From assembly GCA_013376995.1 (NCBI GenBank), contig JACAAZ010000004.1:82952-146951 (forward strand): DNA of 64,000 nucleotides, in the 5' to 3' direction. The first letter of the stretch is position 1. Every line of letters begins with the position of its first letter. The notes under the pieces are model-generated. The model ran no database searches and was not told the DNA's origin. It saw only the letters and a program-made list of their open reading frames with translations. The stretch comes from Bacteroidota bacterium (GTDB lineage Bacteria > Bacteroidota > Bacteroidia > Bacteroidales > UBA4417). A program made the position numbers and the translations under genes. Below are positions 25,525-34,808 of the stretch, piece by piece.

Positions 25525-26529
25525 GTGAAAAGGGCCCTGTTTCTTGTGCTGCTGCCGGTAATTATTATTTCGGTAACATCCTGTTTTAAGGATGACGAAA
25601 AAGTTGTTCCTCATCAGCCAGGTTCTACAAAGGTGGATACAATCCCGCTTACCGTCTACTATAGTAATCAGGTTTACTTTGATTTGAACTCTGGTGCTTC
25701 AATTTCAACTAATTTGAGAAAGGATTGGGATTTGAGTTTCGGATCAGGGAAAGATGGTTGTTGCGTCAGGTTGAATACATCATGTTTCATGTTTGCTGCG
25801 AAAATTTCCTCGGAATCTTTTGGCTTGCCAGTGGATACTACCGGGGCAATCTGGCATTTTGACAACTCTAATGGGAATGCAGATTCTACCGCCATTGGTA
25901 AATGGTACACAGTAGTTGGTAAGGATACAGTTTCAAATGGTCAGCTCATAATATTGGATAGAGGTATAGATGAATTAGGAAACAATAGGGGCTTGAGGCA
26001 ATTGGTATTAGATAGCCTTGCCAATGATACCTATTTCTTCCGCATCGCGAACCTTGATGGAAGTAATCAACAATCTTACCAGGTAACAAGAGATCCATTT
26101 AGTAATCACGTACTATTCTCCATCGGCCAGGTACAGGAAAATTATGCTGAACCTTATACAAAATCATGGGATTTGTTGTTTTCACAGTACACGACAATGC
26201 TTTATACAGATCAAGGTACGCCCTATCCTTACCTTGTAACTGGTGTACTCCTTAATCCTGATCTGGTTGAGGTCGCCATCGACTCTTCCAATAAATTTGA
26301 TTCGATCTCTTTTCAAACGGCTAAGAGTCTTACATACTCTAACCGGCAGGACTTTATTGGTTACAACTGGAAATCATATTCATTTTCTAATGGAGTGTAC
26401 ACAGTTCGTACTAATATTAATTATGTGATTCATGATGAGGAGGGCTTCTATTTTAAATTCAGGTTCCTAGGGTTCTATAATAATAAAGGTGAAAAGGGTT
26501 ATCCCTCCATCGAATATCAAAAATTATAA
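25525..26529 (+). CDS. HmuY-like heme-binding lipoprotein
   Basis: A 334-residue protein starting with GTG. The N-terminus is a lipoprotein signal (LLPVIIISVTSC), with Cys20 as the lipid-modified residue, so it is likely membrane- or surface-anchored. The body is HmuY-like: YYSNQVYFDLNSGASIS, RKDWDLSFGSG, then WDLLFSQYTT and a C-terminal VRTNINYVIHDEEGFYFKFRFLGF. It has the same core as the protein encoded before the receptor but no T9SS domain. The pair may represent an anchored and a released heme-capture protein serving one receptor. Confidence 0.85.
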   Translation: MKRALFLVLLPVIIISVTSCFKDDEKVVPHQPGSTKVDTIPLTVYYSNQVYFDLNSGASISTNLRKDWDLSFGSGKDGCCVRLNTSCFMFAAKISSESFGLPVDTTGAIWHFDNSNGNADSTAIGKWYTVVGKDTVSNGQLIILDRGIDELGNNRGLRQLVLDSLANDTYFFRIANLDGSNQQSYQVTRDPFSNHVLFSIGQVQENYAEPYTKSWDLLFSQYTTMLYTDQGTPYPYLVTGVLLNPDLVEVAIDSSNKFDSISFQTAKSLTYSNRQDFIGYNWKSYSFSNGVYTVRTNINYVIHDEEGFYFKFRFLGFYNNKGEKGYPSIEYQKL

Positions 26530-26555
26530 CATTTTATCTTAACCAACCTCGAATT

Positions 26556-26625
26556 CCTAATAACTAATTACTAGCACTAATAACCAATTACCAACAACTA
26601 ACAACAAGTCCCAATAGCCAATCCT
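26556..26625. repeat. Degenerate TAACCAA-type heptamer tract
   Basis: The stretch contains decayed units such as TAACTAA, TAACCAA, TTACCAA and CAACTAA with a period near 7. It resembles the TAACCAA array at 19162 and probably descends from the same kind of repeat. Confidence 0.55.
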
Positions 26626-26659
26626 CTGCAACTGCTGTTCCCGGAATTTGAAAAAAGAC

Positions 26660-26667
26660 TAAGTTTG
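26660..26667 (+). promoter_or_regulatory. -7 promoter box of the M28 peptidase gene
   Basis: TAAGTTTG, a perfect TAnnTTTG, 16 bp upstream of the first ATG (26684). Predicted transcription start near 26673. Confidence 0.5.
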
Positions 26668-26683
26668 CGAAAAAATCCAGGCA

Positions 26684-28525
26684 ATGTTCAATATCACAAT
26701 GCGCTATTCCTTCCTGCTACTGCTTCTGGTAGCGTTTAGCCAGGTTTCTTTAGGCCAGGTCGTTTCAAGTCAACCCCAAATTGGGAGAGGAAATAATACC
26801 TGGAAACCTGATTCAGAAATAACTGTTTCAGATCTTCAGCATGAAATTGGCTTTCTTGCTTCCGATTCTCTTAAAGGCCGGAAGCCGGGAATGCCCGAAA
26901 GCAATGTTGCTGCCAGGTATATTCGTGATTTGTTTAAGTCAGCCGGACTTACGATGCTCTGCAAGGACGGGCTTCAGGATTTTATAGTAGTTGCAGATAT
27001 TAAACCGGGTGAGAATAACCATCTTGACATACCCGGATATTCTGCAATGCTGAATAAAGATTTCGTGCCTATCTCATTTTCTGCAAATGCAAAAGTTGAT
27101 GCTGCCGTGGTATTTGCTGGCTATGGTTTCGATTTATCCCTTGACTCACTAAAGTGGAATGATTATAGTAATCTTGATGTTAAGGGGAAATGGGTTATGA
27201 TATTCCGTGGTGATCCTGAGCCGGATAAACCTAATAGCGCATTCATCCCTTTTGAACAGGAAAGATCTAAAACCCTAACGGCAAAAGATAAAGGGGCATT
27301 GGGTGTACTTCTTGTAACTCCTACTGATATTGAGAAGACTGATGTGCTTATGCATGTACAATATGATAAAACTCCCGCAGATGCAGGCTTGCCGGTTATC
27401 AGTATAACCAGGGCACTTGCAGATCGTATTTTGTCTTCAATGAACTATACCATTTCAGATCTCGAGTCCGCCATTAAAAGTGATCATAAGCCTCAAAGCC
27501 TGCTTCTGCCTGTAAATATTGCTGCTGAAACAGACCTTATTCAACAAAAAGTCACTACATATAATGTGGTTGGAGTCATCAAAGGCAATGACCCTCTGCT
27601 GTCAGGGGAATACATAGCAATAGGTGCACATTTCGATCACCTGGGAATGGGTGGTGAAAATTCTGGTTCACGGGTTCCTGATCAGGTCGCTGTTCATAAT
27701 GGAGCTGATGATAATGCCTCAGGTACAGCCGGTGTTATTGAGCTGGCTCAAAAGTTAATGGCTCACCGTGCGGAATTAAAGCGCAGTATATTATTGATTT
27801 CATTTTCCGGCGAAGAAATGGGACTTTTAGGTTCAAAGGCCTTTGTGAAAGATAGTCCTGTTGGATTGAAAAGTATTAAAGCCATGATCAATCTCGACAT
27901 GATTGGGCGGTTAAATACTGAATCAAAGGCAATCAGTGTTGGTGGTACGGGTACATCGACTGAGAGTGACACAATCATTGGTACTCTATCACTTAAGAGG
28001 CCATTTACTGTAAATAAATCACCGGAGGGTTTTGGGCCATCCGACCATGCTTCCTTTTATAGTGAGAATATCCCTGTATTCTTTTTTACAACTGGTGCAC
28101 ATGAGGATTATCATACACCCACTGATGATGCTGATAAAATAAATTATGAAGGGGAAGTGCAGGTTTTATCAATGGTCTATGACCTTGTTACTGACCTTTC
28201 TGAAAGACCTGATGCTTTGGTATTCAAAGAAGCAGGCGCAAAGGAAGGCGTGCGTTATAGTAGGTCATTGAAGGTGACGTTAGGAATTGTACCTGATATG
28301 GTTTCAACTGATAATAAAGGGCTAAGGGTTGATGGAATTCGAAAGGGCGGGCCTGCTGAAAAAGCTGGTATAAAGAAGGGGGATGTTATCGTTGCACTCG
28401 AAGGTCAACCAGTTACAAACATCTATGATTATATGTCAAGGTTGGGACGATTGAAACCGGGACAAGTCGCCTCAGTTGAAATTGTCAGGGACGGCAAGAA
28501 GGAAATAATTATTGTTCAATTTTGA
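26684..28525 (+). CDS. M28-family zinc aminopeptidase with PA and PDZ domains, exported
   Basis: A 613-residue exported peptidase. The signal peptide lies in residues 1-25 (a second Met at 26699 would also serve). A protease-associated (PA) insert occupies about 120-260. The M28 di-zinc site is complete: GAHFDHLG (His), GADDNASGTAG (bridging Asp), SFSGEEMGLLGS (catalytic Glu pair), INLDMIGRL (Asp) and EDYHTPTDDADKI (His). The last 90 residues form a PDZ domain (GLRVDGIRKGGPAEKAGIKKGDVI). It likely removes N-terminal residues from peptides in the periplasm or at the surface. The GtrA gene follows after 10 bp. Confidence 0.95.
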   Translation: MFNITMRYSFLLLLLVAFSQVSLGQVVSSQPQIGRGNNTWKPDSEITVSDLQHEIGFLASDSLKGRKPGMPESNVAARYIRDLFKSAGLTMLCKDGLQDFIVVADIKPGENNHLDIPGYSAMLNKDFVPISFSANAKVDAAVVFAGYGFDLSLDSLKWNDYSNLDVKGKWVMIFRGDPEPDKPNSAFIPFEQERSKTLTAKDKGALGVLLVTPTDIEKTDVLMHVQYDKTPADAGLPVISITRALADRILSSMNYTISDLESAIKSDHKPQSLLLPVNIAAETDLIQQKVTTYNVVGVIKGNDPLLSGEYIAIGAHFDHLGMGGENSGSRVPDQVAVHNGADDNASGTAGVIELAQKLMAHRAELKRSILLISFSGEEMGLLGSKAFVKDSPVGLKSIKAMINLDMIGRLNTESKAISVGGTGTSTESDTIIGTLSLKRPFTVNKSPEGFGPSDHASFYSENIPVFFFTTGAHEDYHTPTDDADKINYEGEVQVLSMVYDLVTDLSERPDALVFKEAGAKEGVRYSRSLKVTLGIVPDMVSTDNKGLRVDGIRKGGPAEKAGIKKGDVIVALEGQPVTNIYDYMSRLGRLKPGQVASVEIVRDGKKEIIIVQF

Positions 28526-28535
28526 TAATAGCCAT

Positions 28536-28934
28536 ATGTGGCAATTCTTAACCAGGGAACTTATCCTGAAATTCGTAAAATTCGGTGCTGTTGGAGCTTC
28601 AGGTGTAGCCGTTGATTTTGGGTTTACATACCTGTCAAAGGAGATAGTGAAAATTCAAAAATATATAGCGAATGCAATTGGGTTTACACTGGCGGCATCA
28701 AGCAATTACATGCTAAACAGGTTGTGGACCTTTCATAGCCATAACCCTAATATTGGTATAGAATACTCTAAGTTTCTATTTATTTCAATCCTGGGGCTGG
28801 GAATAAACACTTTCGTCATCTGGTTCCTGGTTAGTAAGTATAATCGCAATTTCTATGTCTCAAAGTTATTTGCAATAGGAGTAGTAACCCTATGGAACTT
28901 TGTGCTGAATATGATATTTACTTTTGCCGCCTGA
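28536..28934 (+). CDS. GtrA-family membrane protein
   Basis: A 132-residue protein with four hydrophobic helices typical of the GtrA family (FVKFGAVGASGVAVDFGFTYLS, then GFTLAASSNYMLNRLWTF with the conserved N-R-x-W-T-F). GtrA proteins are thought to move undecaprenyl-phosphate-linked sugars across the membrane for surface glycan modification. A TTG start at 28512 would overlap the peptidase gene; ATG at 28536 gives the normal N-terminus. No bactoprenol glucosyltransferase lies beside it, so its partner is unknown. Confidence 0.9.
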   Translation: MWQFLTRELILKFVKFGAVGASGVAVDFGFTYLSKEIVKIQKYIANAIGFTLAASSNYMLNRLWTFHSHNPNIGIEYSKFLFISILGLGINTFVIWFLVSKYNRNFYVSKLFAIGVVTLWNFVLNMIFTFAA

Positions 28935-28975
28935 TAGTTACAGGAGGATTTCAACGTGATGAATAACCCGATATT

Positions 28976-29842
28976 CTATTGGGTTCTGGTCATCGATTCA
29001 GGAATAACCAGGATATAGTCTGCAAGGCCTTTGGAGTCATTGCTCAAATCGGCTGGATCAGTTTGTTCTACAGAAGAAATCGTCACGATTTTAAGATTCG
29101 GGTTGACTTGTTTCAAATACCAAACAATTCCCTGGAAGTGATCACTATGATAGCTTCCGTTGAAATGAAGAAATATATTTCCCTGTTTGAAGCTATCGAG
29201 TATGAAGTGTGCCATCGTTGCATCCTTGATAGCTTGGGCTTTCGCAATATTGGCACTTGCATGGCTGGGAGAATCACCCATAGATTTCATGATTTCCTTG
29301 TAACAACTAAGGTTCGTATCAAAAAGAATGGGTAATGGAGCAATCAAACTTAATGCTTCTTTATCTACTTTCGATAATGCTTCAAATCCTCCTGAATTTA
29401 CCATACTGGCGTATCTCCTGGGAACATTGGTAGCAATGAAGTTAAGGCTGCTGTCGCGTGCAAATGATAATAATGGCTTATAATCGGCCTTGTAATTTGG
29501 CCATAACCGGGCTTCTGATTCAAAATTCTTATCCTTGACAAGCCCTTTCAGATATTCATTTATAATAATCTGATTGTCTGACTCAAACATTTCGGCTCCC
29601 AGGGTTAGGTTTTTCCCTTTCTCTTTGTATAGATCAACGAGGAGCTCATACTCAAGCCAATGACAAATTGGATTGTCATGGAGTTCCCCAAAGAAGACAA
29701 TATCAGCTTTTGATGCATCTTCCAGCATTTCTTCATAGGATGAAGTTTTTCCTTTTACATCAAATATTTTATACGCTGGCTTATCACGCTTCATTGCTAC
29801 AAAAACGATAAGGAATAAAGGTAAAATAAGGAGCTTTTTCAT
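28976..29842 (-). CDS. ChaN-family (DUF399) exported protein
   Basis: A 288-residue protein with an N-terminal export signal (LLILPLFLIVFVAMK). The ChaN/DUF399 hallmark IVFFGELHDNPICHWLE is present, with the Glu-x-His pair that in ChaN binds heme iron. LIAPLPILF, KAQAIKDATMAHFI and VFLHFNGSYHS-like segments (IFLHFNGSYHSDHF) complete the family pattern. ChaN proteins are iron-regulated and bind cofacial heme. A role in heme or iron handling would suit the nearby receptor locus, but the genes are not in one operon. No lipobox Cys is seen, so it is probably periplasmic or anchored by its N-terminus. Confidence 0.9.
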   Translation of the reverse strand: MKKLLILPLFLIVFVAMKRDKPAYKIFDVKGKTSSYEEMLEDASKADIVFFGELHDNPICHWLEYELLVDLYKEKGKNLTLGAEMFESDNQIIINEYLKGLVKDKNFESEARLWPNYKADYKPLLSFARDSSLNFIATNVPRRYASMVNSGGFEALSKVDKEALSLIAPLPILFDTNLSCYKEIMKSMGDSPSHASANIAKAQAIKDATMAHFILDSFKQGNIFLHFNGSYHSDHFQGIVWYLKQVNPNLKIVTISSVEQTDPADLSNDSKGLADYILVIPESMTRTQ

Positions 29843-29886
29843 GAGGAATGAAAATAAAGGTAAAACAGAATGACTGGTTCCGGGAT

Positions 29887-30375
29887 CTATTTTTTCAACT
29901 GATCACCTTGGAACATAAGTGGCAATAAGTTATGAACTCCGCGGATTTGCCATACAATACCATTTGTACCCTGCATCCATACTTTCAGAGGTTTCCCGGC
30001 AATGTTTTCATATTCAGCCATTACCTGCCTGCAACCACCACAAGGAGTTACAGGTTGATGCATGCCGAATAATTCAGTGCTGGCGGTAATAGCAATGCTC
30101 TCAATCCCTACACCCGGATATTGGCTTGATGCCGCAAAGAGTGCAACTCTTTCTGCACATAAACCTGAGGGATAGGCGGCGTTTTCCTGGTTGCTACCCG
30201 TGACTATGATTCCATTCTGAAGCCTGACGGCAGCACCAACATAAAATCTGGAATAAGGCGCATACGCCGATTTACATGCTTCACTGGCTTTCTTGAGGAG
30301 CAGCTGGTCGAGTTCTTCCAATTCTTCTACTGAATGATATTCAGTATAGGCAATTTGCAATGAATATTCTGTCAT
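29887..30375 (-). CDS. cdd: Cytidine deaminase
   Basis: Cdd converts cytidine and deoxycytidine to uridine forms in pyrimidine salvage. From the start chosen (162 residues) the zinc site is complete: C73-A-E75 with catalytic Glu75, and P-C112-G-G-C115. The Asn-rich substrate loop SNQENAAYPSGL precedes it. This is the small tetrameric type with three Cys ligands. The frame extends to 30426, adding 17 residues not usual for the family, so MTEYSLQIAY is preferred. Confidence 0.95.
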   Translation of the reverse strand: MTEYSLQIAYTEYHSVEELEELDQLLLKKASEACKSAYAPYSRFYVGAAVRLQNGIIVTGSNQENAAYPSGLCAERVALFAASSQYPGVGIESIAITASTELFGMHQPVTPCGGCRQVMAEYENIAGKPLKVWMQGTNGIVWQIRGVHNLLPLMFQGDQLKK

Positions 30376-30545
30376 CTGGAATAAATGGGCTGTAAAGATA
30401 ATAGTAATTAGGTATTCATCTGGCAAATAATAGCATCATGATTTTTTCTCTTAAAAAAACGGGATAATCCTGAACTAATGATGTCTGTAACGTAAATTAA
30501 GCAAAAGAATAAATTCAATTGCAAAGTCAACCGCTAAAGCTATTT

Positions 30546-32231
30546 TCAATCACCAGCTTTTGCAGTTTCATTCCTGTCACGGGCAAGTAGCAACAATGAG
30601 GCAAAGTAGGCAAAATAAGTCACACCTTCCTGGCTTTCAATGGTATCTTCGGTGAACATGGAAATTATGAGAATTAGCCAGAAAATAATATAGAAATAGT
30701 CCTTATATCCTTTTTGAGCAAAAGTTGGATAAACTAAAACAAACAAAAACCAGCATAATCCTAAAATGCCAAAGGCAACAGCAATTGACAGGTATTGATT
30801 GTGGGCGCGAAGGCGGTATTGCGGGTCCAGTAAAGAATTCATCCTTTTATATTCAAGTTCAAAAGCAGTTGGGACATCGCCAGTGCCAACACCTATCAGC
30901 GGGTGCTCTTTTAACAGTAAAATAGAAGCCTTCCAGTATTCCAACCGCTGTATTAATGAACTTGAATTAGGGTTATTATGGTATTTATAATTGTCCCAAC
31001 TTACCAATAAGTTTTCGATTGGAGTTCTGATATCAAATAAGGCACTATTATTTGCATGTGTTAGGCCGGCTTCTATCTTGCCAATATCCTTAGGGGTCAG
31101 TTGGGCGACCCCTGACGAATCTTTTCTAAGATCTTTGGATGCAAGGTACCTGATAAGCGTGTTCTTTAATAGCTGCTTTTTCCCATCCAGGTCAGTCAGC
31201 GGTTTTCTGCTAGCTTTGGACCACATTCTGTCAAGCTCTTCATCACAAATATAAAGGCCTACATATTTGCCATTCTCTACTTTAAAATGAATAGTATCAT
31301 GTCTGTAAATATTTCCCAGGGTTGTATAACGGTCAAGCTTATTATAATTAACAGGCTCCGTGTGCCGGTATTGTTCAACAACCGAATGAAAATAGAGTAG
31401 AGGTGCTGCTAATAAAACCAGGCCGGTAGCAAGAAATATAACCTGCTTCCTTCGATCTGAGCCGATCAGTGATTTATAAATCATGAACAGGATTGAAACA
31501 ATCACAAGAATAGATATTCCTGTGCTGTAAGATAAATAAAGCAAGAAAAAGGTAAACCAGACAACAACGCTTGCAATCAGTATTTTTTGCCATCTTGTTA
31601 AAAAACCCTTCAGGAATATGAAATACAATAAGATGAAAATGCAATATACCGTATTGAGGCTAAACCGGATATGAGAAATATGGGAATGTATTTCGCGAGT
31701 ATCTGCCACAGGCAAATTCAGGAATAAATATATCCTGTAAATAGTTCCTGCTAAAATAGCTGCTGCATATCCGAAATAAAGCCAATACAGGGTTCGTGTA
31801 TTAACTTTTGGGCCGGTTGAAAAGAATAAAGGCAGCAGAAATAAAGGGAGCTTGGTTCTTAGGTCTTTCAATGCATAGCTGAAGTCACTGGTGTATAAAA
31901 GTCCGATAACATGCAAAACCAATAAAGAAGGCAGGATGAGAGCCGCTCTGCAATGAAAAAAGGATTTGAACTTAGAATATAGTGATTTTAATATCGATTC
32001 AAGGAATCCTGATACTAATCGAAGAATTCTGATATATAATGGTTTTCCTGATGAGTTGAAATCAGCAATATAATCCAGGTCGGATTGATAAAACAGCCAT
32101 AGTGCCAGTATTAAAAACTGCGCAGCACTTGTAGTATACTTCGATAGTGGTATGGAAGCAAGAAGCAATAGGAGGGAAATGTGATATAAACGCACATTCC
32201 AGGTCGAAAATTCTTGCTTAAAATCACTCAT
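30546..32231 (-). CDS. O-antigen ligase / polymerase-like membrane protein (Wzy_C family)
   Basis: A 561-residue polytopic protein with about ten hydrophobic helices, a large soluble loop (about 290-430), and the Wzy_C signature LLKEHPLIGVGTGDVPTAFE followed by RAHNQYLSIAVAFGILGL. These proteins polymerise or ligate undecaprenyl-linked glycans on the periplasmic face of the inner membrane. The large charged loop between helices is the usual place of the catalytic residues. It starts 14 bp after the S41 peptidase gene ends, at the tail of the rnpA-yidD-S41 unit. Confidence 0.88.
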   Translation of the reverse strand: MSDFKQEFSTWNVRLYHISLLLLLASIPLSKYTTSAAQFLILALWLFYQSDLDYIADFNSSGKPLYIRILRLVSGFLESILKSLYSKFKSFFHCRAALILPSLLVLHVIGLLYTSDFSYALKDLRTKLPLFLLPLFFSTGPKVNTRTLYWLYFGYAAAILAGTIYRIYLFLNLPVADTREIHSHISHIRFSLNTVYCIFILLYFIFLKGFLTRWQKILIASVVVWFTFFLLYLSYSTGISILVIVSILFMIYKSLIGSDRRKQVIFLATGLVLLAAPLLYFHSVVEQYRHTEPVNYNKLDRYTTLGNIYRHDTIHFKVENGKYVGLYICDEELDRMWSKASRKPLTDLDGKKQLLKNTLIRYLASKDLRKDSSGVAQLTPKDIGKIEAGLTHANNSALFDIRTPIENLLVSWDNYKYHNNPNSSSLIQRLEYWKASILLLKEHPLIGVGTGDVPTAFELEYKRMNSLLDPQYRLRAHNQYLSIAVAFGILGLCWFLFVLVYPTFAQKGYKDYFYIIFWLILIISMFTEDTIESQEGVTYFAYFASLLLLARDRNETAKAGD

Positions 32232-32245
32232 GCATTCAATGTGGA

Positions 32246-33940
32246 TTAGGATTTTTTACCCTTATCCTGTATAGTAGGTTTTTTGACACTTCCATCAAGG
32301 ATTCCGGTAAAAGTAGAAGCATCATTAATGAGGTATATTGATTTAGATATCTCCCGGTCGGTTGATAAAGAGGTTACTATCCTTCCCTTCTGATAATAAT
32401 ACCTGCTTACAATTTCAGAAGTCAGCAATTCCTTTATCTCATCCTTGTTTTCCTGTAGATCCTTTGCTTTATGATCCTGGACATTAGCCTTAATGCTCTC
32501 AAAATTTGCTTTTACATCATCCCAGCATCCTTCTGCTTCACATGCTTTTTTCAGTTTATTCAATTCAGATTCAGCAGCAGTAGTAAATTCAAAATCCTTC
32601 GTCTTGATAAAAGAGACGAAATCATCGTAATCATTGTCTGACAAGGCGAATTTATCTGCAGTTGCTATAGCAGGGTGCTCACGTGAATATTTGGTTGCAT
32701 AGTCAAAGATAAAGTACTTGGTTGCCAGGTTAAAGGCTATAGAACTGTATCTGAGCGAATCAGTTTCAACGTCTGGCAAAATACCTTTCCCGTCATAAAC
32801 AGTCCTTCCACCATGTGTTTTGAATGCGTTTATCAGTGAATCAGGAACATGTTCTGCTTTACCGCTTGCATCATGATGTGAATAATCGATTGCCTGTATA
32901 CACCTTCCACTGGGAATGTAGTATTTGGCAACGGTGATCTTCACTTGAGTGTTATAGGATAAAGGATAAACATTTTGAACCAGGCCTTTGCCAAAGGTGC
33001 GGTGTCCAACAATTACTGCCCGGTCAAGATCCTGTAGAGCTCCCGCAACAATCTCAGATGCAGATGCACTGGATCCATTTACAAGAACAATCAGTGGAAT
33101 GGAGTCATCAAGTGGTTCATCTGTAGTCTTATAGGTCTTATTCTTGTCTAGTTGCTTGCCTTTGGTACTTACAACAGTTTCACCTTTATTGACAAAAAGA
33201 TTTACCAGGCTTACAGCTTCATTGAGGAGGCCTCCACCATTATCCCGTAGGTCAAGCACAAGGCCTCCAAGTTTATTTTTTTGCTTAAGATCCAATAGTG
33301 CTTTCTTCACATCGGAAGCACAATTTTGTGTAAAACTTGTAAGTTTGATATACCCAACTTTGTCATTAAGCATCCCGTAATACGGGACCGATTCAACAGT
33401 AATTTTTTCCCGGTTGATGTCAAATTCAAGTGGCTTTGGTTCTCCGTCTCTTTCGATGGACAGTTTAACGGATGTGCCTGGTTGTCCTTTGAGAATCGTG
33501 CTGATGTCATCAACGGATTTGCCGGCTGTCGGTTTATCATTAATTTTTAGGATCCTGTCTCCTGCTTTGAGGCCAAATTTTTGAGCAGGTGATTTCTCAT
33601 ATGGCTCTGAGATAACAATATAATCCCCTTGTTTATGGATAAGGGATCCAATGCCACCATATTCACCGGTTGTCATAAACCTGTAGTCCTCAATCTCAGC
33701 TTCCGGAATATAATTAGTATAGGGGTCAAGTGATTCGAGCATTGCATCAATGCCAGTCTTAACTATCTCTGAAGGATTAAGCTCGTCGACGTAATTGCTG
33801 TTCAATTCTCTGTATAAGGTAGCAAAAATGTCAAGGTTTTTTGATATTTCGAAGTTTTGGGAGTTTTGGGCTTTAAGCAAAAAGCTGGAAAAAACAACCA
33901 GGAGAATGGTAAAGATCAGTTTGTTTTGAAGTGGTTTCAT
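32246..33940 (-). CDS. C-terminal processing protease, S41 family
   Basis: A 564-residue exported serine protease of the CtpA/Prc type. A signal peptide (ILLVVFSSFLLKAQ) is followed by an N-terminal helical region, a PDZ domain (about 90-170, VISEPYEKSPAQKFGLKAGDRI) and the S41 catalytic domain. The Ser is in NGSSASASEIVAG (about residue 293) and the Lys in RTFGKGLVQNV about 25 residues later, forming the Ser-Lys dyad. A C-terminal extension of about 170 residues follows. It trims or degrades envelope proteins. Located 46 bp after yidD. Confidence 0.95.
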   Translation of the reverse strand: MKPLQNKLIFTILLVVFSSFLLKAQNSQNFEISKNLDIFATLYRELNSNYVDELNPSEIVKTGIDAMLESLDPYTNYIPEAEIEDYRFMTTGEYGGIGSLIHKQGDYIVISEPYEKSPAQKFGLKAGDRILKINDKPTAGKSVDDISTILKGQPGTSVKLSIERDGEPKPLEFDINREKITVESVPYYGMLNDKVGYIKLTSFTQNCASDVKKALLDLKQKNKLGGLVLDLRDNGGGLLNEAVSLVNLFVNKGETVVSTKGKQLDKNKTYKTTDEPLDDSIPLIVLVNGSSASASEIVAGALQDLDRAVIVGHRTFGKGLVQNVYPLSYNTQVKITVAKYYIPSGRCIQAIDYSHHDASGKAEHVPDSLINAFKTHGGRTVYDGKGILPDVETDSLRYSSIAFNLATKYFIFDYATKYSREHPAIATADKFALSDNDYDDFVSFIKTKDFEFTTAAESELNKLKKACEAEGCWDDVKANFESIKANVQDHKAKDLQENKDEIKELLTSEIVSRYYYQKGRIVTSLSTDREISKSIYLINDASTFTGILDGSVKKPTIQDKGKKS

Positions 33941-33986
33941 AGTGGGTTTATTAGAAGAATCACTTTTTTATTTTGAATAAATGTAA

Positions 33987-34208
33987 TCATGGGACTGGGT
34001 CGTATCCACTTCCACCCCAAGGGTTACACGATGCAATTCGTTTTATTGTCAACCATCCGCCTTTGAAAGGTCCATGCTTTGTAATTGCTTCAATCCCGTA
34101 TGCAGAGCAGCTTGGAGTATACCTGCATGAAGGTGGGAGATATGGAGAAATGGCATATTGGTATACGCGAATAAGCATTACCATAAATTTGCTAACCAAC
34201 TTCTTCAT
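33987..34208 (-). CDS. yidD: Membrane protein insertion efficiency factor YidD
   Basis: A 73-residue protein with the YidD signature: [24 protein letters not shown], three conserved Cys (including one in ASCNPW) and a terminal [12 protein letters not shown]. YidD assists insertion of inner-membrane proteins by YidC. It lies 66 bp after rnpA, the usual bacterial order, although yidC and rpmH are not next to it here. Confidence 0.95.
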   Translation of the reverse strand: MKKLVSKFMVMLIRVYQYAISPYLPPSCRYTPSCSAYGIEAITKHGPFKGGWLTIKRIASCNPWGGSGYDPVP

Positions 34209-34248
34209 ATTTTAGTATCAAGTCAAATATGCCTCAATTTCAATGCGC

Positions 34249-34263
34249 TAACGTTAAACGTTA
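34249..34263. promoter_or_regulatory. 15-bp inverted repeat between rnpA and yidD
   Basis: TAACGTT and AACGTTA flank a single A, giving a perfect 7-bp inverted repeat, 40 bp upstream of the yidD start. Without a T-run or GC stem it is not a terminator; it could be a protein-binding site or chance. Confidence 0.3.
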
Positions 34264-34274
34264 CGAAATACTAT

Positions 34275-34679
34275 TTATTTTTCCAGGAATGCTCCTGATT
34301 TCAGGAGTTGAAGTATAAGTAACTCTATTGTGCTGTCAATTGTTTTAAAATCAGTCATTTTCTTTCCTGTAAAAAGCAAAGCCATTGAGTAATATGTATT
34401 GGGTTTACAGGAATCTAACAATAGAATTTTCCTCTTCCTGTAAGATTCTCTAAGAAGTCGCTTCATCCTGTTACGGTCGGTTGCATGACGAATATTTCTC
34501 TTAGGAACCGATATTAGTACTTCAATATTTGAAAGACCTGTAACTTCAGAAGTATTGATCTGAATCTTAACCGGGCTGATAAAGAAGGATTTACCTGAAA
34601 TAAATAATTCTTCTATCGCTTTTCTGCTACAGAGCCTTTCTTTCTTTTTAAAAGTTTGCGTGGAAAGAGATTGTTCCAT
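34275..34679 (-). CDS. rnpA: Ribonuclease P protein component
   Basis: A 134-residue basic protein that assists the RNase P RNA in cutting the 5-prime leader of pre-tRNA. It shows the start TFKKKERLCSRKAIEELF, the RNR-type signature DRNRMKRLLRESYR and a C-terminal helix, all usual for RnpA. It heads the rnpA-yidD-S41-ligase cluster. Its own -7 box lies 15 bp before the ATG. Confidence 0.94.
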   Translation of the reverse strand: MEQSLSTQTFKKKERLCSRKAIEELFISGKSFFISPVKIQINTSEVTGLSNIEVLISVPKRNIRHATDRNRMKRLLRESYRKRKILLLDSCKPNTYYSMALLFTGKKMTDFKTIDSTIELLILQLLKSGAFLEK

Positions 34680-34694
34680 AAATCACTTCAGCTG

Positions 34695-34702
34695 CAAAGG
34701 TA
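34695..34702 (-). promoter_or_regulatory. -7 promoter box of rnpA
   Basis: TACCTTTG on the minus strand, a perfect TAnnTTTG, 15 bp upstream of the rnpA ATG. No -33 TTG at normal spacing. Confidence 0.45.
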
Positions 34703-34808
34703 ATAAACAATGTAATCCCATATAGAAGGATGAAATGGACAGCGTAGGAATCCTCCATCGTATTCCTGCTCTGGAGATATTGGGAAGTACCAGGGAGAAA
34801 TAATAATT

